DNA of 64,000 bases from Polyangia bacterium (GCA_030429545.1 JAUIFF010000014.1:155984-219983); one strand, 5' to 3'; shown: positions 34,288 through 42,873, counted from the first letter of the stretch. Numbers and translations: made by a program. Notes: generated by a model not told the origin, from the sequence alone.

Positions 34288-35757
34288 TCAGTTGACACTC
34301 GGTTTGGCAGTGACTGTGATCTTCGTTGTCGACTTGACGTGGTAGTCGTCGGCTTGGTTGTAAAACTCCACCTGGCGCGGACCTGTGCCGCCCTGGCTCG
34401 GCACCTTGTAACTGACCGTCGCCTTCCCCGACTGGTCTGTCTTCGTGCACCCGGAGTTTGCCACACACACCAACAGGCCTTCGACGCGTTGATTGTCGGT
34501 AGTACGTTTTGCGGTTACTTGGTAGGGCACCGAGTCGCCGACGTGAACCGTCGACGGGCCTGTGACTTTGAGATCGACGGTGGCTGGCAGTACGGTCAGG
34601 TAGGCCCCATACAAGCCATTGTACTTGTTGAGGTCGAAGCGTTCCACGGCCACTTCGGCGTGGGCGTTGAGCGAGTACTTCATCGGCTTGTCGCGAATCG
34701 TAAACGTGACCATTGCAATCCCCATGTGGTTGGTCGTCGCGCTCCCAACCTTGGCAGAGCCGACCCGGGGCGGTGCCCACCGCTCGCCGCGTTCTCGCCA
34801 CATATTGACCTCGACCCCGGAGAGTCGTTTGCCAGCGGGAAACGCCATGCCATCTGTCACGTGGGCGAAGGCCGTCACCGTCTCCCCGTACATGCCCGTC
34901 ACGCTGGCCCACCGGAGGTACGCGGTTTTTCGCCTGGGGTACACCTTAATCGAGTCGGTCGCAGCGGTTGGGTTGTACAAGACGTCGCCGAGGAACTGTG
35001 CCTTGACACGCATCTTACTACCGCTGCTCCCAAGGCCTGGCGTGAAGTCGTAGGAAAGTCCGCCTCCGCTGTCGGTCAACAATGTCGTGACTTTGTAGTT
35101 GTTGATATAGATAGCAACCTCGCGGCCGCCAACGCCCTTGCCGTCGGTCGTCCGTTTCAACGTGCCAGACAGGCGGGTGGGCGAGCCTTTATTGGCAAAA
35201 TCGCCACCAAAGCTCAAGGTTGTCGACGAGCGCACCGTGCCGACATTGGTGTTGTCGCTGGCCCCACGGCATTTGTGGTTGCCAAGAAATTTCACACTCA
35301 CCGGCTTCGGTCCCCACTTGTTGGGGACCTTGTAGTCCACCCGAGCCTCGCCCTTGTTGTTGGTCAAGGCCTCACCCACGACCTGGCCATCGACCCTAAA
35401 CTCGACCATTTGGCTGGGGACAGGACCACCCTTTTTATCGAGGGTCAGTGTCGCCCGCAACGGGATCGTGTCACCAATAGCTCCCAGCGCATACTTCGCA
35501 TCAAGGATGGTCCTACGCCGTTGGGGCCGCACAAATTTATGCCCGGATTGCTGACCCTGTTGGTCTTGTTGATCCTGGTGTCGACCACAAAAGGGCGTGA
35601 TCAGCTGTTTTTTGAAATCCTTCCCGGGGATGGAGGCGGCCGGGCTGGCCGGCTTGTGCGACGAACCGCCGGGTTTGGCCGGGACGGCGTCGGCCGGAAG
35701 GAAAACGAGCATCAGTCCGAACGCAGGGGCAAGGCCCCGGACAATTAATTTCACCAT
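34288..35757 (-). CDS. Secreted protein with tandem bacterial Ig-like domains
   Basis: A 489-residue protein with a signal peptide (about 1-25) and a Lys/Pro/Gln-rich linker. About four Ig-like (Big) beta-sandwich units follow (about 85-180, 182-275, 280-390 and 395-485). Repeating features are GDTIPLRATLT, GKGVGGREVAIYIN, GKATVSYKVP and a V.F.G strand. Such repeats build stalks or adhesion modules on the cell surface or in slime. There is no catalytic domain or membrane anchor. Confidence 0.85.
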   Translation of the reverse strand: MVKLIVRGLAPAFGLMLVFLPADAVPAKPGGSSHKPASPAASIPGKDFKKQLITPFCGRHQDQQDQQGQQSGHKFVRPQRRRTILDAKYALGAIGDTIPLRATLTLDKKGGPVPSQMVEFRVDGQVVGEALTNNKGEARVDYKVPNKWGPKPVSVKFLGNHKCRGASDNTNVGTVRSSTTLSFGGDFANKGSPTRLSGTLKRTTDGKGVGGREVAIYINNYKVTTLLTDSGGGLSYDFTPGLGSSGSKMRVKAQFLGDVLYNPTAATDSIKVYPRRKTAYLRWASVTGMYGETVTAFAHVTDGMAFPAGKRLSGVEVNMWRERGERWAPPRVGSAKVGSATTNHMGIAMVTFTIRDKPMKYSLNAHAEVAVERFDLNKYNGLYGAYLTVLPATVDLKVTGPSTVHVGDSVPYQVTAKRTTDNQRVEGLLVCVANSGCTKTDQSGKATVSYKVPSQGGTGPRQVEFYNQADDYHVKSTTKITVTAKPSVN

Positions 35758-36088
35758 GGGTCGACTCTCTCTCGAATTAATGGGGGCTATCCTCTATTAC
35801 CGCGAGGTCGAAAAACAATTGGGGCGGTGTATGTCCGTCCCATCACGTTTCGCCTGACCTTCCTCAAAAGTCATGTCGATAGTACACCGACAACTCCGTT
35901 TTAGGTGACGAGCTGTGATGAGGTTCATGCCCGTGTGTGGGCGCTAATGTCCATGACGGCGCGCGTTTCGGTGCGCCGCCCTCCGAGTTTCGCATGACCC
36001 TTCTCGACGGTCATGTCGATACGAATAGCCGGCCCCCACCCGACTGCCGGGCGTTGACGCAAGCGCGCGCGAGCGCTTTACTTGCGCG
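35758..36088. other. Intergenic region with an imperfect direct repeat
   Basis: No gene is visible in this divergent interval, which should hold the promoters of the Ig-like and S51 genes. Two ~38-bp copies, at 35845-35882 and 35985-36022, read GTTTCGC.TGACC...GTCATGTCGATA and are 140 bp apart. They suggest an old local duplication or two binding sites for one factor. Confidence 0.45.
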
Positions 36089-37330
36089 GTGTCAACTGCG
36101 ACCCGTTTTTGTTGCTTGTGTATCTTTTTTCAGGTCGCGTGCGGCGACAGCTCGACTGGCAGTGAGGGCACCAACGGGTCGAGCTCGGGAGACGAGACGA
36201 CGGCTGGCCAGACGACTGCTGGCCAGACGACCGCCGGCCAGACGACCGGCCAGACGACCGTTGACGCTACGACCGTTGGCGAAACGACAATTGGCGAAAC
36301 GACCACGGACGCGAGCAGCTCGGATAGCACGAGCGGCAGCAGCGAGACGTCGATGGGCAGCGAGTCGGCGACAGATACACAGGAGACCACGGGCACCGGC
36401 AACGAGCCTCCGGCCCTCCCTCCCGGGCTCGAGCGCTACCTGGTCGGCGAGGAGGGCGATGCAGATGTCGAACCCCAGGGCCCAGGGCTCATCCTCATGG
36501 GAGGCTCAACCGACGTCGACGCGGCGTTTGCGTGGTGGAAACCGCTGGTCAACGGCGGCGACGTTGTCATCCTCCGCACATCGGGTTCGGATGGTTACAA
36601 CGATTACCTCTACAGCGAAATCGGTGGCGTCGACTCGGTCGAGACCCTGCTTGTCACCAGCGTCGAGTTGGCCAACTCCGAATACGTCGGCTGGGCGATC
36701 AGCCACGCCGAGGGCGTGTTCATGGCCGGCGGCGATCAAGCCCAGTACATGAACTTTTGGAAAGACACGGGGGTCGAGGACGCGCTGCACGATGCCTGGG
36801 AGCGAGGGGCCGTGATCGGCGGGACCTCAGCCGGCCTCGCAGTCCTCGGCGAGTATGTCTACGCCGCCTACAACGACACGGTCTACGGCTACGAGGCACT
36901 CGAGGACCCCTACAACATGTACATGACCCTCGACCGCGACTTCCTCGACTTGCCCATGCTCGGCCAAGTGATCACCGACTCCCACTTCAGCGAACGCGAG
37001 CGCCTCGGGCGACTCATCGGCTTCATCGCCCGCATCATCCAGGACGGCTGGGGCGATCCGGTCATCGGCATCGGCATCGACGAACGCACCGCGGTCGTCG
37101 TCGGCCCCGGGGGCGAGGGCGAGGTGTTAGGCGAAGGTGCCGTCTATGTGCTGCACAGCAACGGCATGCCGCAGGCCTGTGAACCCGGCGTCCCCTTGAC
37201 CTACGAAAACCTCCAGCTCCACCAGCTAGTCGCGGGCGACACACTCAGTTTCCCGGGTGCGCTCACCGAAGTTCCAGCGATGCCACAGTCGGCCATCGAC
37301 GGTGTGTTGGTGCCGAACCCCTATCCCTAG
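36089..37330 (+). CDS. Exported S51-family peptidase (cyanophycinase-like) lipoprotein
   Basis: The 413-residue protein starts at a GTG. A short lipoprotein signal (FFQVACGD) precedes a ~75-residue Thr/Ser/Gly linker that includes AGQTT repeats. The catalytic domain (about 115-410) fits peptidase family S51: GPGLILMGGSTD at the start, the nucleophile elbow GGTSAGLAVLGE (catalytic Ser near residue 250) and a DSHFSERERLGRLIGF block. Family members are cyanophycinases or dipeptidases with acidic-peptide specificity, and some are secreted. The stop is 6 nt from that of the convergent VWD gene. Confidence 0.85.
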   Translation: MSTATRFCCLCIFFQVACGDSSTGSEGTNGSSSGDETTAGQTTAGQTTAGQTTGQTTVDATTVGETTIGETTTDASSSDSTSGSSETSMGSESATDTQETTGTGNEPPALPPGLERYLVGEEGDADVEPQGPGLILMGGSTDVDAAFAWWKPLVNGGDVVILRTSGSDGYNDYLYSEIGGVDSVETLLVTSVELANSEYVGWAISHAEGVFMAGGDQAQYMNFWKDTGVEDALHDAWERGAVIGGTSAGLAVLGEYVYAAYNDTVYGYEALEDPYNMYMTLDRDFLDLPMLGQVITDSHFSERERLGRLIGFIARIIQDGWGDPVIGIGIDERTAVVVGPGGEGEVLGEGAVYVLHSNGMPQACEPGVPLTYENLQLHQLVAGDTLSFPGALTEVPAMPQSAIDGVLVPNPYP

Positions 37331-37336
37331 GCGGTG

Positions 37337-39421
37337 CTACTCACCAGTCTCCCCGCCGACCGTGTTTGCCGGCAGGGCAAAATCAGCGGCTGTCGGCTCG
37401 CCGAACGACTCCACCCGCAGGCGCAACATCTGTTGTCCACCCATCTCCATGTCTGCCTGCAACAACAGGCCGAGGTCGTGCTCGTAGCAGATGGTCGACG
37501 ACAACGAGCCGGGGATCGAGGTGACCTTGCAGACAGCTTTGTGGCCGAGAATCGTCTTGATCGAGGTGCGCTCAAAAGGTGACTGCGTTTCGCTCAGCCA
37601 CCCCTGCACGACACTGGGTTGCTCGTGGACGCCAAACGAACCGACATCGCCAATCCCGCTGTTCTCGTCGGCGGGGAAACAGCGCATCGCAGCTTGATTG
37701 CCGATACATAGTCTGTTGTTTTCACGGTCGAGCAGCACGCGCTTTGTGCCCTGGACCAGGGCCTCATACTTCGGCGACATCGCCACGATCATATCGGTCG
37801 TCGCGCCCGACTGGGTCAACTTGTAGGCCACGCGAAAGGTCTTTGGCGAAACCGGTGTGCTTGTCGATCTCTTTGTATGGGCAAATTCCTGAACGGTGCG
37901 CGCCGACAGCAAAAACGCGGGGTCCTGGGTGAGGGCGTAATCGAGGGTACACTCGGTGAGGGCGACGGCCTCGACAATCCCGGCTTGCGTACACATCTCG
38001 CTTGCGCGTTTGCGCAGTGCCGGGTCGAGCGTGTCGAGCGTGACTTCTTTTGCGGGGACGCTGCGGTCGGTAAAGGTCTCGGTCGACTCGCCTGCCGCGT
38101 AGTCAAACAGCGACTCTCCGGCGCGCACACGCCAACTCTCAGCATATTGCTTATACAACTCTTCAAAGGTCGGCTCGGCCAGCACGCGACCATCTCGCGT
38201 GGCAATATCATCGGTTCGCTGGCCGTTGAAGCTACCAAATACGCCCGTGGTTTTTTCCTTGCTGGTGGCAGCCGCCTGATAATAGACGTCGAGCATCCGG
38301 CCATGGACCTGGACCCAAGCACGTGAGGCGTCGGGCCAATCGACCACATAATCCCGGCCAAACCGCTGAATCTGGCCACCGCCTGCCAGCGTTGTCGCGG
38401 CCGGTTGCTCCGTTGCAAACTGCTCGCCGACCATCACGATATGCTGCGAACTTGCCAGCGATTGCCCGGAAGGTTGTAGATTCACCGGGTTTGCGTCGAT
38501 GTACAGGCCCGCGCCCGGGCGGATCGACAGCCGGGCATCGCCGACCTTCATGGCGACTGCGGTCGTCACCGAGACATTGCGCGTGGGCAATGGCTCAAAC
38601 CGTACCTGCAGCCGGGACTCACCCGAGACTTCGACGGCGACAAACTCACCCGCGGCTTGCAAGTCGTAGCCGCGCCCGTCGTGGGTTTCGAGGTGTGGAT
38701 CGCCAGTGACCCGGGCACAGTCGCTACACGGTGGCGGCCCCGAGGGCGGCTGTGGCCTGTTACCTGGGGGTGGCGGCTTGGGCTTGGGACATCTCCAGTT
38801 GAGCTCGCGCGGCGCCGGCAACAGCTTCCCGTTGGGCAACGGCGTACGAAACGTCGTCGTGTTTTTTGGGTCTGGCCCCTGCCCATAGCGGATCGCCCCG
38901 GGGACCCCACTTTTGTCCTGACTTGCGATGTCGGCGGGGCTCGCCTTGTCGTTTGCGTATTTATCGTTTTGGGCATGTTCCGCCCCTGGCCCGGGATGTG
39001 TGTGTACATGCAAAACAATACGGCCCCGCGAGACACGGGGTTTGTTCGACCCACCCGACTTCGCAGCCGTGCCGGGCTTATCCCACACAATATCGGTCTT
39101 GTAGGTGACCTCGCCATTCATCCGCAACTTGCGTTGGACCACCCAAAAACTCTCTTCGTGCTCCTCGGGCGTCCCCTCTTTTGACTTTTTCCAGGCCTCG
39201 TTCATCGCCTTTTGCACAACCGGGTCCTTGAGCACATCCTTGGCGTAGGGCGATGGGCATGGTGCGGGCTTCGGCTTTGGCTCAGGCTTCGGCTCGGGTT
39301 TGGGCTCGACCGGAATTGGCTTCGGTTCGGGCTTGGGCGGCTCGGTATCGCATAAATTCACGGGCCCGAGCAGCCCGAGTAGCGGAAACGCAAGGATCTG
39401 ACTTCGGCAACGACGTTTCAC
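37337..39421 (-). CDS. Large secreted VWD-domain protein with a possible JAMM-like N-terminal domain
   Basis: A 694-residue protein with an N-terminal hydrophobic signal ending GPVNLC (a non-canonical lipobox) and a Pro/Lys/Glu repeat linker (about 28-52). A domain at about 55-200 contains VLHVHTHPGPG and, about 18 residues later, ASPADIAS. This matches the HxHP...SxxD metal motif of JAB/MPN or DUF4329 proteins. Residues about 225-430 form a von Willebrand factor D-like domain (GDPHLETHDGRGYDL, TGVFGSFNGQRTDD). The C-terminal ~250 residues are unassigned, with several Cys. It resembles surface or polymorphic-toxin-type architectures, but no toxin domain is evident. Confidence 0.78.
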   Translation of the reverse strand: MKRRCRSQILAFPLLGLLGPVNLCDTEPPKPEPKPIPVEPKPEPKPEPKPKPAPCPSPYAKDVLKDPVVQKAMNEAWKKSKEGTPEEHEESFWVVQRKLRMNGEVTYKTDIVWDKPGTAAKSGGSNKPRVSRGRIVLHVHTHPGPGAEHAQNDKYANDKASPADIASQDKSGVPGAIRYGQGPDPKNTTTFRTPLPNGKLLPAPRELNWRCPKPKPPPPGNRPQPPSGPPPCSDCARVTGDPHLETHDGRGYDLQAAGEFVAVEVSGESRLQVRFEPLPTRNVSVTTAVAMKVGDARLSIRPGAGLYIDANPVNLQPSGQSLASSQHIVMVGEQFATEQPAATTLAGGGQIQRFGRDYVVDWPDASRAWVQVHGRMLDVYYQAAATSKEKTTGVFGSFNGQRTDDIATRDGRVLAEPTFEELYKQYAESWRVRAGESLFDYAAGESTETFTDRSVPAKEVTLDTLDPALRKRASEMCTQAGIVEAVALTECTLDYALTQDPAFLLSARTVQEFAHTKRSTSTPVSPKTFRVAYKLTQSGATTDMIVAMSPKYEALVQGTKRVLLDRENNRLCIGNQAAMRCFPADENSGIGDVGSFGVHEQPSVVQGWLSETQSPFERTSIKTILGHKAVCKVTSIPGSLSSTICYEHDLGLLLQADMEMGGQQMLRLRVESFGEPTAADFALPANTVGGETGE

Positions 39422-39534
39422 GACCCTTCGTCTAACGAAGATCTGGCCTTGATGCCAGGTGTTTTTTCGGGCAAAAAAATTGCTTATACACTCGAATTAT
39501 GGCGGACACCAGCGTGCCAATGTGTCCGTTCGAC

Positions 39535-39984
39535 CATTTCAATCCTGCGCAGAACTGCCCCACTTTCCGAACTCAGAACGGCTAGTCGCGGGCACAGCAA
39601 TGTTCGGACATCAAGCTGCCCGTTCAACCATCTCAACCCTGTGTCAAAGCGACGACCCCAGTTTGCGAGGTCGGAGCGGTTGGTCGCCCGTTCGACCATC
39701 TCCATCCTGCGCTCACTACTGCCCTGTCCCCCTTTGCGAGGTCGGTGAGCAGCTGGTCGTGGCACAGCGATGTTCGGACATCAAGCCGGCGACAAAACTG
39801 CCCGTTCGACCATCTCAACCCTGTGTCAAAACGACGAGCCCAGGTTGCGAGGTCGGAGCGGTTGGTCGCCCATTCGGCCACCTTACCCCTGTGCTCAAAA
39901 CTGTCCTGCCCCACTTTGCGAACTCGCAGCGGCTGGTCGCAGCGGCTGGTCGACAGCGATGTTCGGACATCAAGCCGGCGACAA
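39535..39984. repeat. 170-190-bp tandem repeat abutting the COG0523 gene
   Basis: TGTTCGGACATCAAG begins copies at 39601, 39771 and 39960 (spacings 170 and 189 bp), and a partial copy precedes 39601. Each full copy contains CGTTCGACCATCTCAACCCTG, then GCGAGGTCGGAGCGGTTGGTC. The last copy runs over the stop codon and final codons of the GTPase gene (positions 39970 onward), so the repeat seems to have spread from that gene's 3' end. I see no coding function in it. Confidence 0.8.
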
Positions 39985-41085
39985 CAGCCCGCGGATCCAT
40001 CGCACTGCGGCGCGAAGTGGTGCGCCATCGACCTCGTCGGCCACGCAGCCTTCAAACAGCTCGCGCATGCGAGGAGCATGCACCGAGCCTGCCGCCCCGA
40101 TCACCACGATCTCCGAACGCCGCGGCGTCGACCAATCGCCCTGCTCCCAGCCCTGCGCGTAGTCCAGCTCCGCGCGGCGACCGACCACGTGCAACACCAC
40201 CGGGCGGTTTGGCGAACGGGTGAGGTTGAGGATGCCCTTCACCCGGTAGATATCTGGCGGGAGGGTCTCGATTGCACGCAGCAATCGGCGCAACACAAGC
40301 GGCTGCTCCGAGACGAACGACCAGGTCGAAAACTGGTGTGTATGGTCCGACGGCGACAGCTCGTGGCCGATGTCCCGCCCGAGGTCGTCCACCTCGGACA
40401 CGTGCACGTCGACCGGGCGCGTCGACAACACCCGCGCGGGGTCGAAACTGCCAACGCCGAGCAGCGGATCGAGCGGGATGTCTCCACGGACAGCTTTTAG
40501 GACACGCAGCTGCGGCACCCAACGCCGCAGGTGGGCTTCGAGCTGGGCCACACTCGCCTCGTCGACAAGGTCGACCTTGTTGATCAACACCATGTCGGCG
40601 GCCGCGATCTGGCGCAGCGCGAGGCGGGCATCCTTGCGCCCGAGGCTCGGGTACTGCTCGGCGTCGACAACGGTGAAGATGCTGTCGATCTCGACCAACC
40701 AACGCCCCTCACCCGCGAGTAACCCCTGCGCCACCGACCGCGGATCGGCAACCCCGGAGGTCTCCAGCAGGATGTGCTCCGGGGGATGGGGCCGATTCAT
40801 CAGCGCCTCGACCGAGGCCAACAGTTCACTTTTGATGCTGCAGCACACACAACCATTGGCCAGGCTGATGTGCCGCCCGTCGTCGGACACAAGCTCGACC
40901 AACGCGTCGTCGATGTTGATCGAACCGAAGTCGTTGACGAGCACACCGAGCCGCAGTCCGTGGTCGCCCGACAGGATCCGGTTGAGTAGCGTCGTCTTCC
41001 CGGCACCGAGGAAGCCCGCCAGGATCGTCACGCTGACTGGGCTGCGGATCTTTTGCAGGTTTGGGTTGAGGATCGGAAGCGACAT
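39970..41085 (-). CDS. COG0523 (CobW/ZigA-type) GTPase, putative zinc metallochaperone
   Basis: A 371-residue G3E-family GTPase with Walker A GFLGAGKTTLL (about 24-34), the metal motif NGCVCCSI (about 77-84, the CxCC of COG0523), Walker B ETSGVADP and the guanine motif NKVD. The C-terminal CobW_C domain (about 235-370) includes HTHQFSTWSF. COG0523 proteins deliver metals, often zinc, and many are induced by zinc starvation. It starts 25 nt after the DksA-like gene, so the two form an operon. Its final codons lie in the 170-190-bp repeat described separately. Confidence 0.92.
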   Translation of the reverse strand: MSLPILNPNLQKIRSPVSVTILAGFLGAGKTTLLNRILSGDHGLRLGVLVNDFGSINIDDALVELVSDDGRHISLANGCVCCSIKSELLASVEALMNRPHPPEHILLETSGVADPRSVAQGLLAGEGRWLVEIDSIFTVVDAEQYPSLGRKDARLALRQIAAADMVLINKVDLVDEASVAQLEAHLRRWVPQLRVLKAVRGDIPLDPLLGVGSFDPARVLSTRPVDVHVSEVDDLGRDIGHELSPSDHTHQFSTWSFVSEQPLVLRRLLRAIETLPPDIYRVKGILNLTRSPNRPVVLHVVGRRAELDYAQGWEQGDWSTPRRSEIVVIGAAGSVHAPRMRELFEGCVADEVDGAPLRAAVRWIRGLLSPA

Positions 41086-41110
41086 CGAACGGTCTCCAAG
41101 TTGGCAACAA

Positions 41111-41503
41111 TCAGGTCTTCGCGCGCAGCGATTGCTCGCGCTCGACCTGCTCTTGGTAGGCCACGCTATAGCGAACCCAAGGGCGCGCTTCTAGCCGACG
41201 AAGCGCGATCGGGTCGCCGGTCCCTTCGCACAGGCCGTACTCGCCGGTGTCGAACTTGCGCAGCGCGTGGTCGATGAGCTTGAGCAGTTTGCGCTCCTTG
41301 TCGCTGAGTTTGAGCAACAGGTTTTGCTGCTGCCCCGCCGCCGCGACATCGACTTCGTCGGCCGGGCGCCCGCTGTCGACGAGCGCGTCGGCGACGTGTT
41401 GCTGCATCTTCTGAAGCGTCTGCTGGCGGTGCTCCTCGAGTCGTTGGCGGAAGCGTCGCAGTGTGCGAGGGCTCAGTTCGTCCTGGTCATCATGATTCGG
41501 CAT
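41111..41503 (-). CDS. DksA/TraR-family protein lacking most zinc-finger cysteines (DksA2-like)
   Basis: The 130-residue protein has the DksA coiled coil (about 10-85: LRRFRQRLEEHRQQTLQKM, RKLLKLIDHALRKFDTGEYG) and the C-terminal globular region (RRLEARPWVRYSVAYQE). Only one of the four zinc-finger Cys remains: CEGTGDPI replaces CxxCGxxI, and YSVAY replaces CxxC. Zinc-independent DksA paralogs of this kind, such as Pseudomonas DksA2, substitute for DksA when zinc is scarce. Pairing with a COG0523 GTPase and a palindromic promoter supports that role. A GGAG-like site precedes the ATG. Confidence 0.85.
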   Translation of the reverse strand: MPNHDDQDELSPRTLRRFRQRLEEHRQQTLQKMQQHVADALVDSGRPADEVDVAAAGQQQNLLLKLSDKERKLLKLIDHALRKFDTGEYGLCEGTGDPIALRRLEARPWVRYSVAYQEQVEREQSLRAKT

Positions 41504-41550
41504 CTCGACTCCGATTGGCGCTCCCGGTACGGGACAGGTGAGCGCGGCAG

Positions 41551-41580
41551 CTTATAAGTGCAACTCAATTGCAAAAGCAA
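41551..41580 (-). promoter_or_regulatory. Candidate promoter with embedded palindrome (possible Zur-type operator 2)
   Basis: Read on the minus strand: -35 TTGCTT, an 18-bp spacer and -10 TATAAG. The spacer contains TGCAATTGAGTTGCA (41559-41573), which differs by one base from the element upstream of the His-rich lipoprotein at 28730-28744. The predicted transcript starts about 40 nt before the dksA-like ATG. A regulator bound between -35 and -10 would repress. Confidence 0.62.
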
Positions 41581-41761
41581 GCCGCGCTGCGACCTGCCCC
41601 TTGGCTGGCGACCCACTTTCTACCCCGTAATGAGCGTCATCAACCCGCCAAAACGCCTGTCTCGGGTCACATCCCGCAAGCGCGCAGGCGACCGCGCGTG
41701 AGCCAGCTGCGTGACCCAAACCAATCCGCTGCGGTCGCCCCACGGTCATGGGGTGGCGAGC

Positions 41762-42082
41762 CTATCCGGGTTGCTCGACGTAACCGAGGGGAACGACCTG
41801 CCCCACCGCGCCGTCGAACCATTGCTCCCGAACTTGCAAATAGTCCTTGTCACGAAAAAAAGCTTGTTGGCGTTCATCGCTCGGAAACTCAATTGTGAAC
41901 AGGCGGTTGATTCCAGGATCCATCGCGCCCGCAAGCACCTTGCTCACACACATATCGAAGCCAAAGCGTCCACCATAGGCCGCGAGTATCGGTCGCATAC
42001 CCGCGCGGTACGAGGCGTAGCCAATGTCGTCGGTCACTTCCAAGGCGAAAAGTAGGGTGATTTGCGTGCCCTTAGCGACCAT
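41762..42082 (-). CDS. DUF1330-like small protein
   Basis: A 106-residue protein that looks like a dimeric alpha/beta-barrel (EthD/DUF1330) domain: an early beta strand ITLLFALEVTDDIGY, a helix YRAGMRPILAAYGG and a terminal FRDKDYLQVREQWF. Its start overlaps the last 11 nt of the upstream SDR gene, implying coupled translation and a shared process. Related domains act as small monooxygenases or as substrate-binding partners. Confidence 0.72.
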   Translation of the reverse strand: MVAKGTQITLLFALEVTDDIGYASYRAGMRPILAAYGGRFGFDMCVSKVLAGAMDPGINRLFTIEFPSDERQQAFFRDKDYLQVREQWFDGAVGQVVPLGYVEQPG

Positions 42083-42803
42083 GGCTGTACCCTCCGTCGA
42101 CCGGCAAGAGTGTGCCGCTCACAAACGTCGCGCGCGCGAGGTACATGACCGCATCAGACGTATCGCGGACCTCGCCAACCCGTCCAAGGGGATGTATCCC
42201 CGCCATCGAATCGGCACCGGGGCCAATGAGCGGTGTCCGAATAATACCGGGAGCCAACGTGTTCACGCGGATCTTGTGTTGTGAAAGTTCAGCAGCCAGC
42301 GACACGGTGAGCGCGTGTACTCCCCCTTTGCTCGCCATCACGGCGGAAACAGGCATGTTCGTCATGCCCTGATCGACGAGTACGGTGCCTAGGTTGATGA
42401 TCGCACCACCGCCCGCCTCGATCATCAATGGCACAACTGCTTGGGTGACGAAGTATGTACCTTTGACATTGGTTCGATAAAACCGATCCAGATCGTCCTC
42501 GGTACTTTCGAGAAACGGACGCGGCGCAAAGATGCCCGCGTTATTCACAAGCACGTCGGCACCGCCAAAAGCGGATGATGCCACTGCGGCGATCTGCTGG
42601 CCGGTACGCAGGTCAGCGACGTCGCCAGCGACCGACCGCACCCGCTCCGGTGCCCCGAGCTCGCGTTTGACAACCCGAAGACGCTCGGGATCGCGCGCAT
42701 TGAGCACAACGCAGGCTCCGTCGGCGACGAACCGGCGTGCGAGGTCCAAGCCGATGCCGCTGCTCGCCCCAGTGATGATGACTCGTTGGTGTGGTTTACC
42801 CAT
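42072..42803 (-). CDS. SDR-fold protein without the catalytic Tyr
   Basis: A 243-residue SDR with intact cofactor motifs TGASSGIG (about 11-18) and NNAG (about 88), and a typical C-terminus (LPVDGGYS). The active site is altered. The YxxxK position reads VMASK, so Val replaces Tyr. The Ser position reads INLGT, so Ser is replaced too. Either chemistry is lost or the protein acts as a binding or atypical enzyme. It overlaps the DUF1330-like gene and is divergent from the LysR regulator (70 bp between starts). Confidence 0.85.
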   Translation of the reverse strand: MGKPHQRVIITGASSGIGLDLARRFVADGACVVLNARDPERLRVVKRELGAPERVRSVAGDVADLRTGQQIAAVASSAFGGADVLVNNAGIFAPRPFLESTEDDLDRFYRTNVKGTYFVTQAVVPLMIEAGGGAIINLGTVLVDQGMTNMPVSAVMASKGGVHALTVSLAAELSQHKIRVNTLAPGIIRTPLIGPGADSMAGIHPLGRVGEVRDTSDAVMYLARATFVSGTLLPVDGGYSHGR

Positions 42804-42873
42804 GTCCGCAGGCTAGTTCCCGACACCAGAAAAAAAAGTGATAATCTTGGACTAAGGATCATTCGATTTTTGC

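Noticed and set aside
34339..35748. 469-codon ORF on the plus strand opposite the Ig-like protein gene
   Set aside because: It is an antisense shadow: the minus-strand product has a signal peptide and clear repeat domains, and the plus-strand translation has no recognisable features.
39459..40500. Long plus-strand ORFs across the repeat and GTPase gene
   Set aside because: They arise from the repeat and from the antisense of the COG0523 gene.
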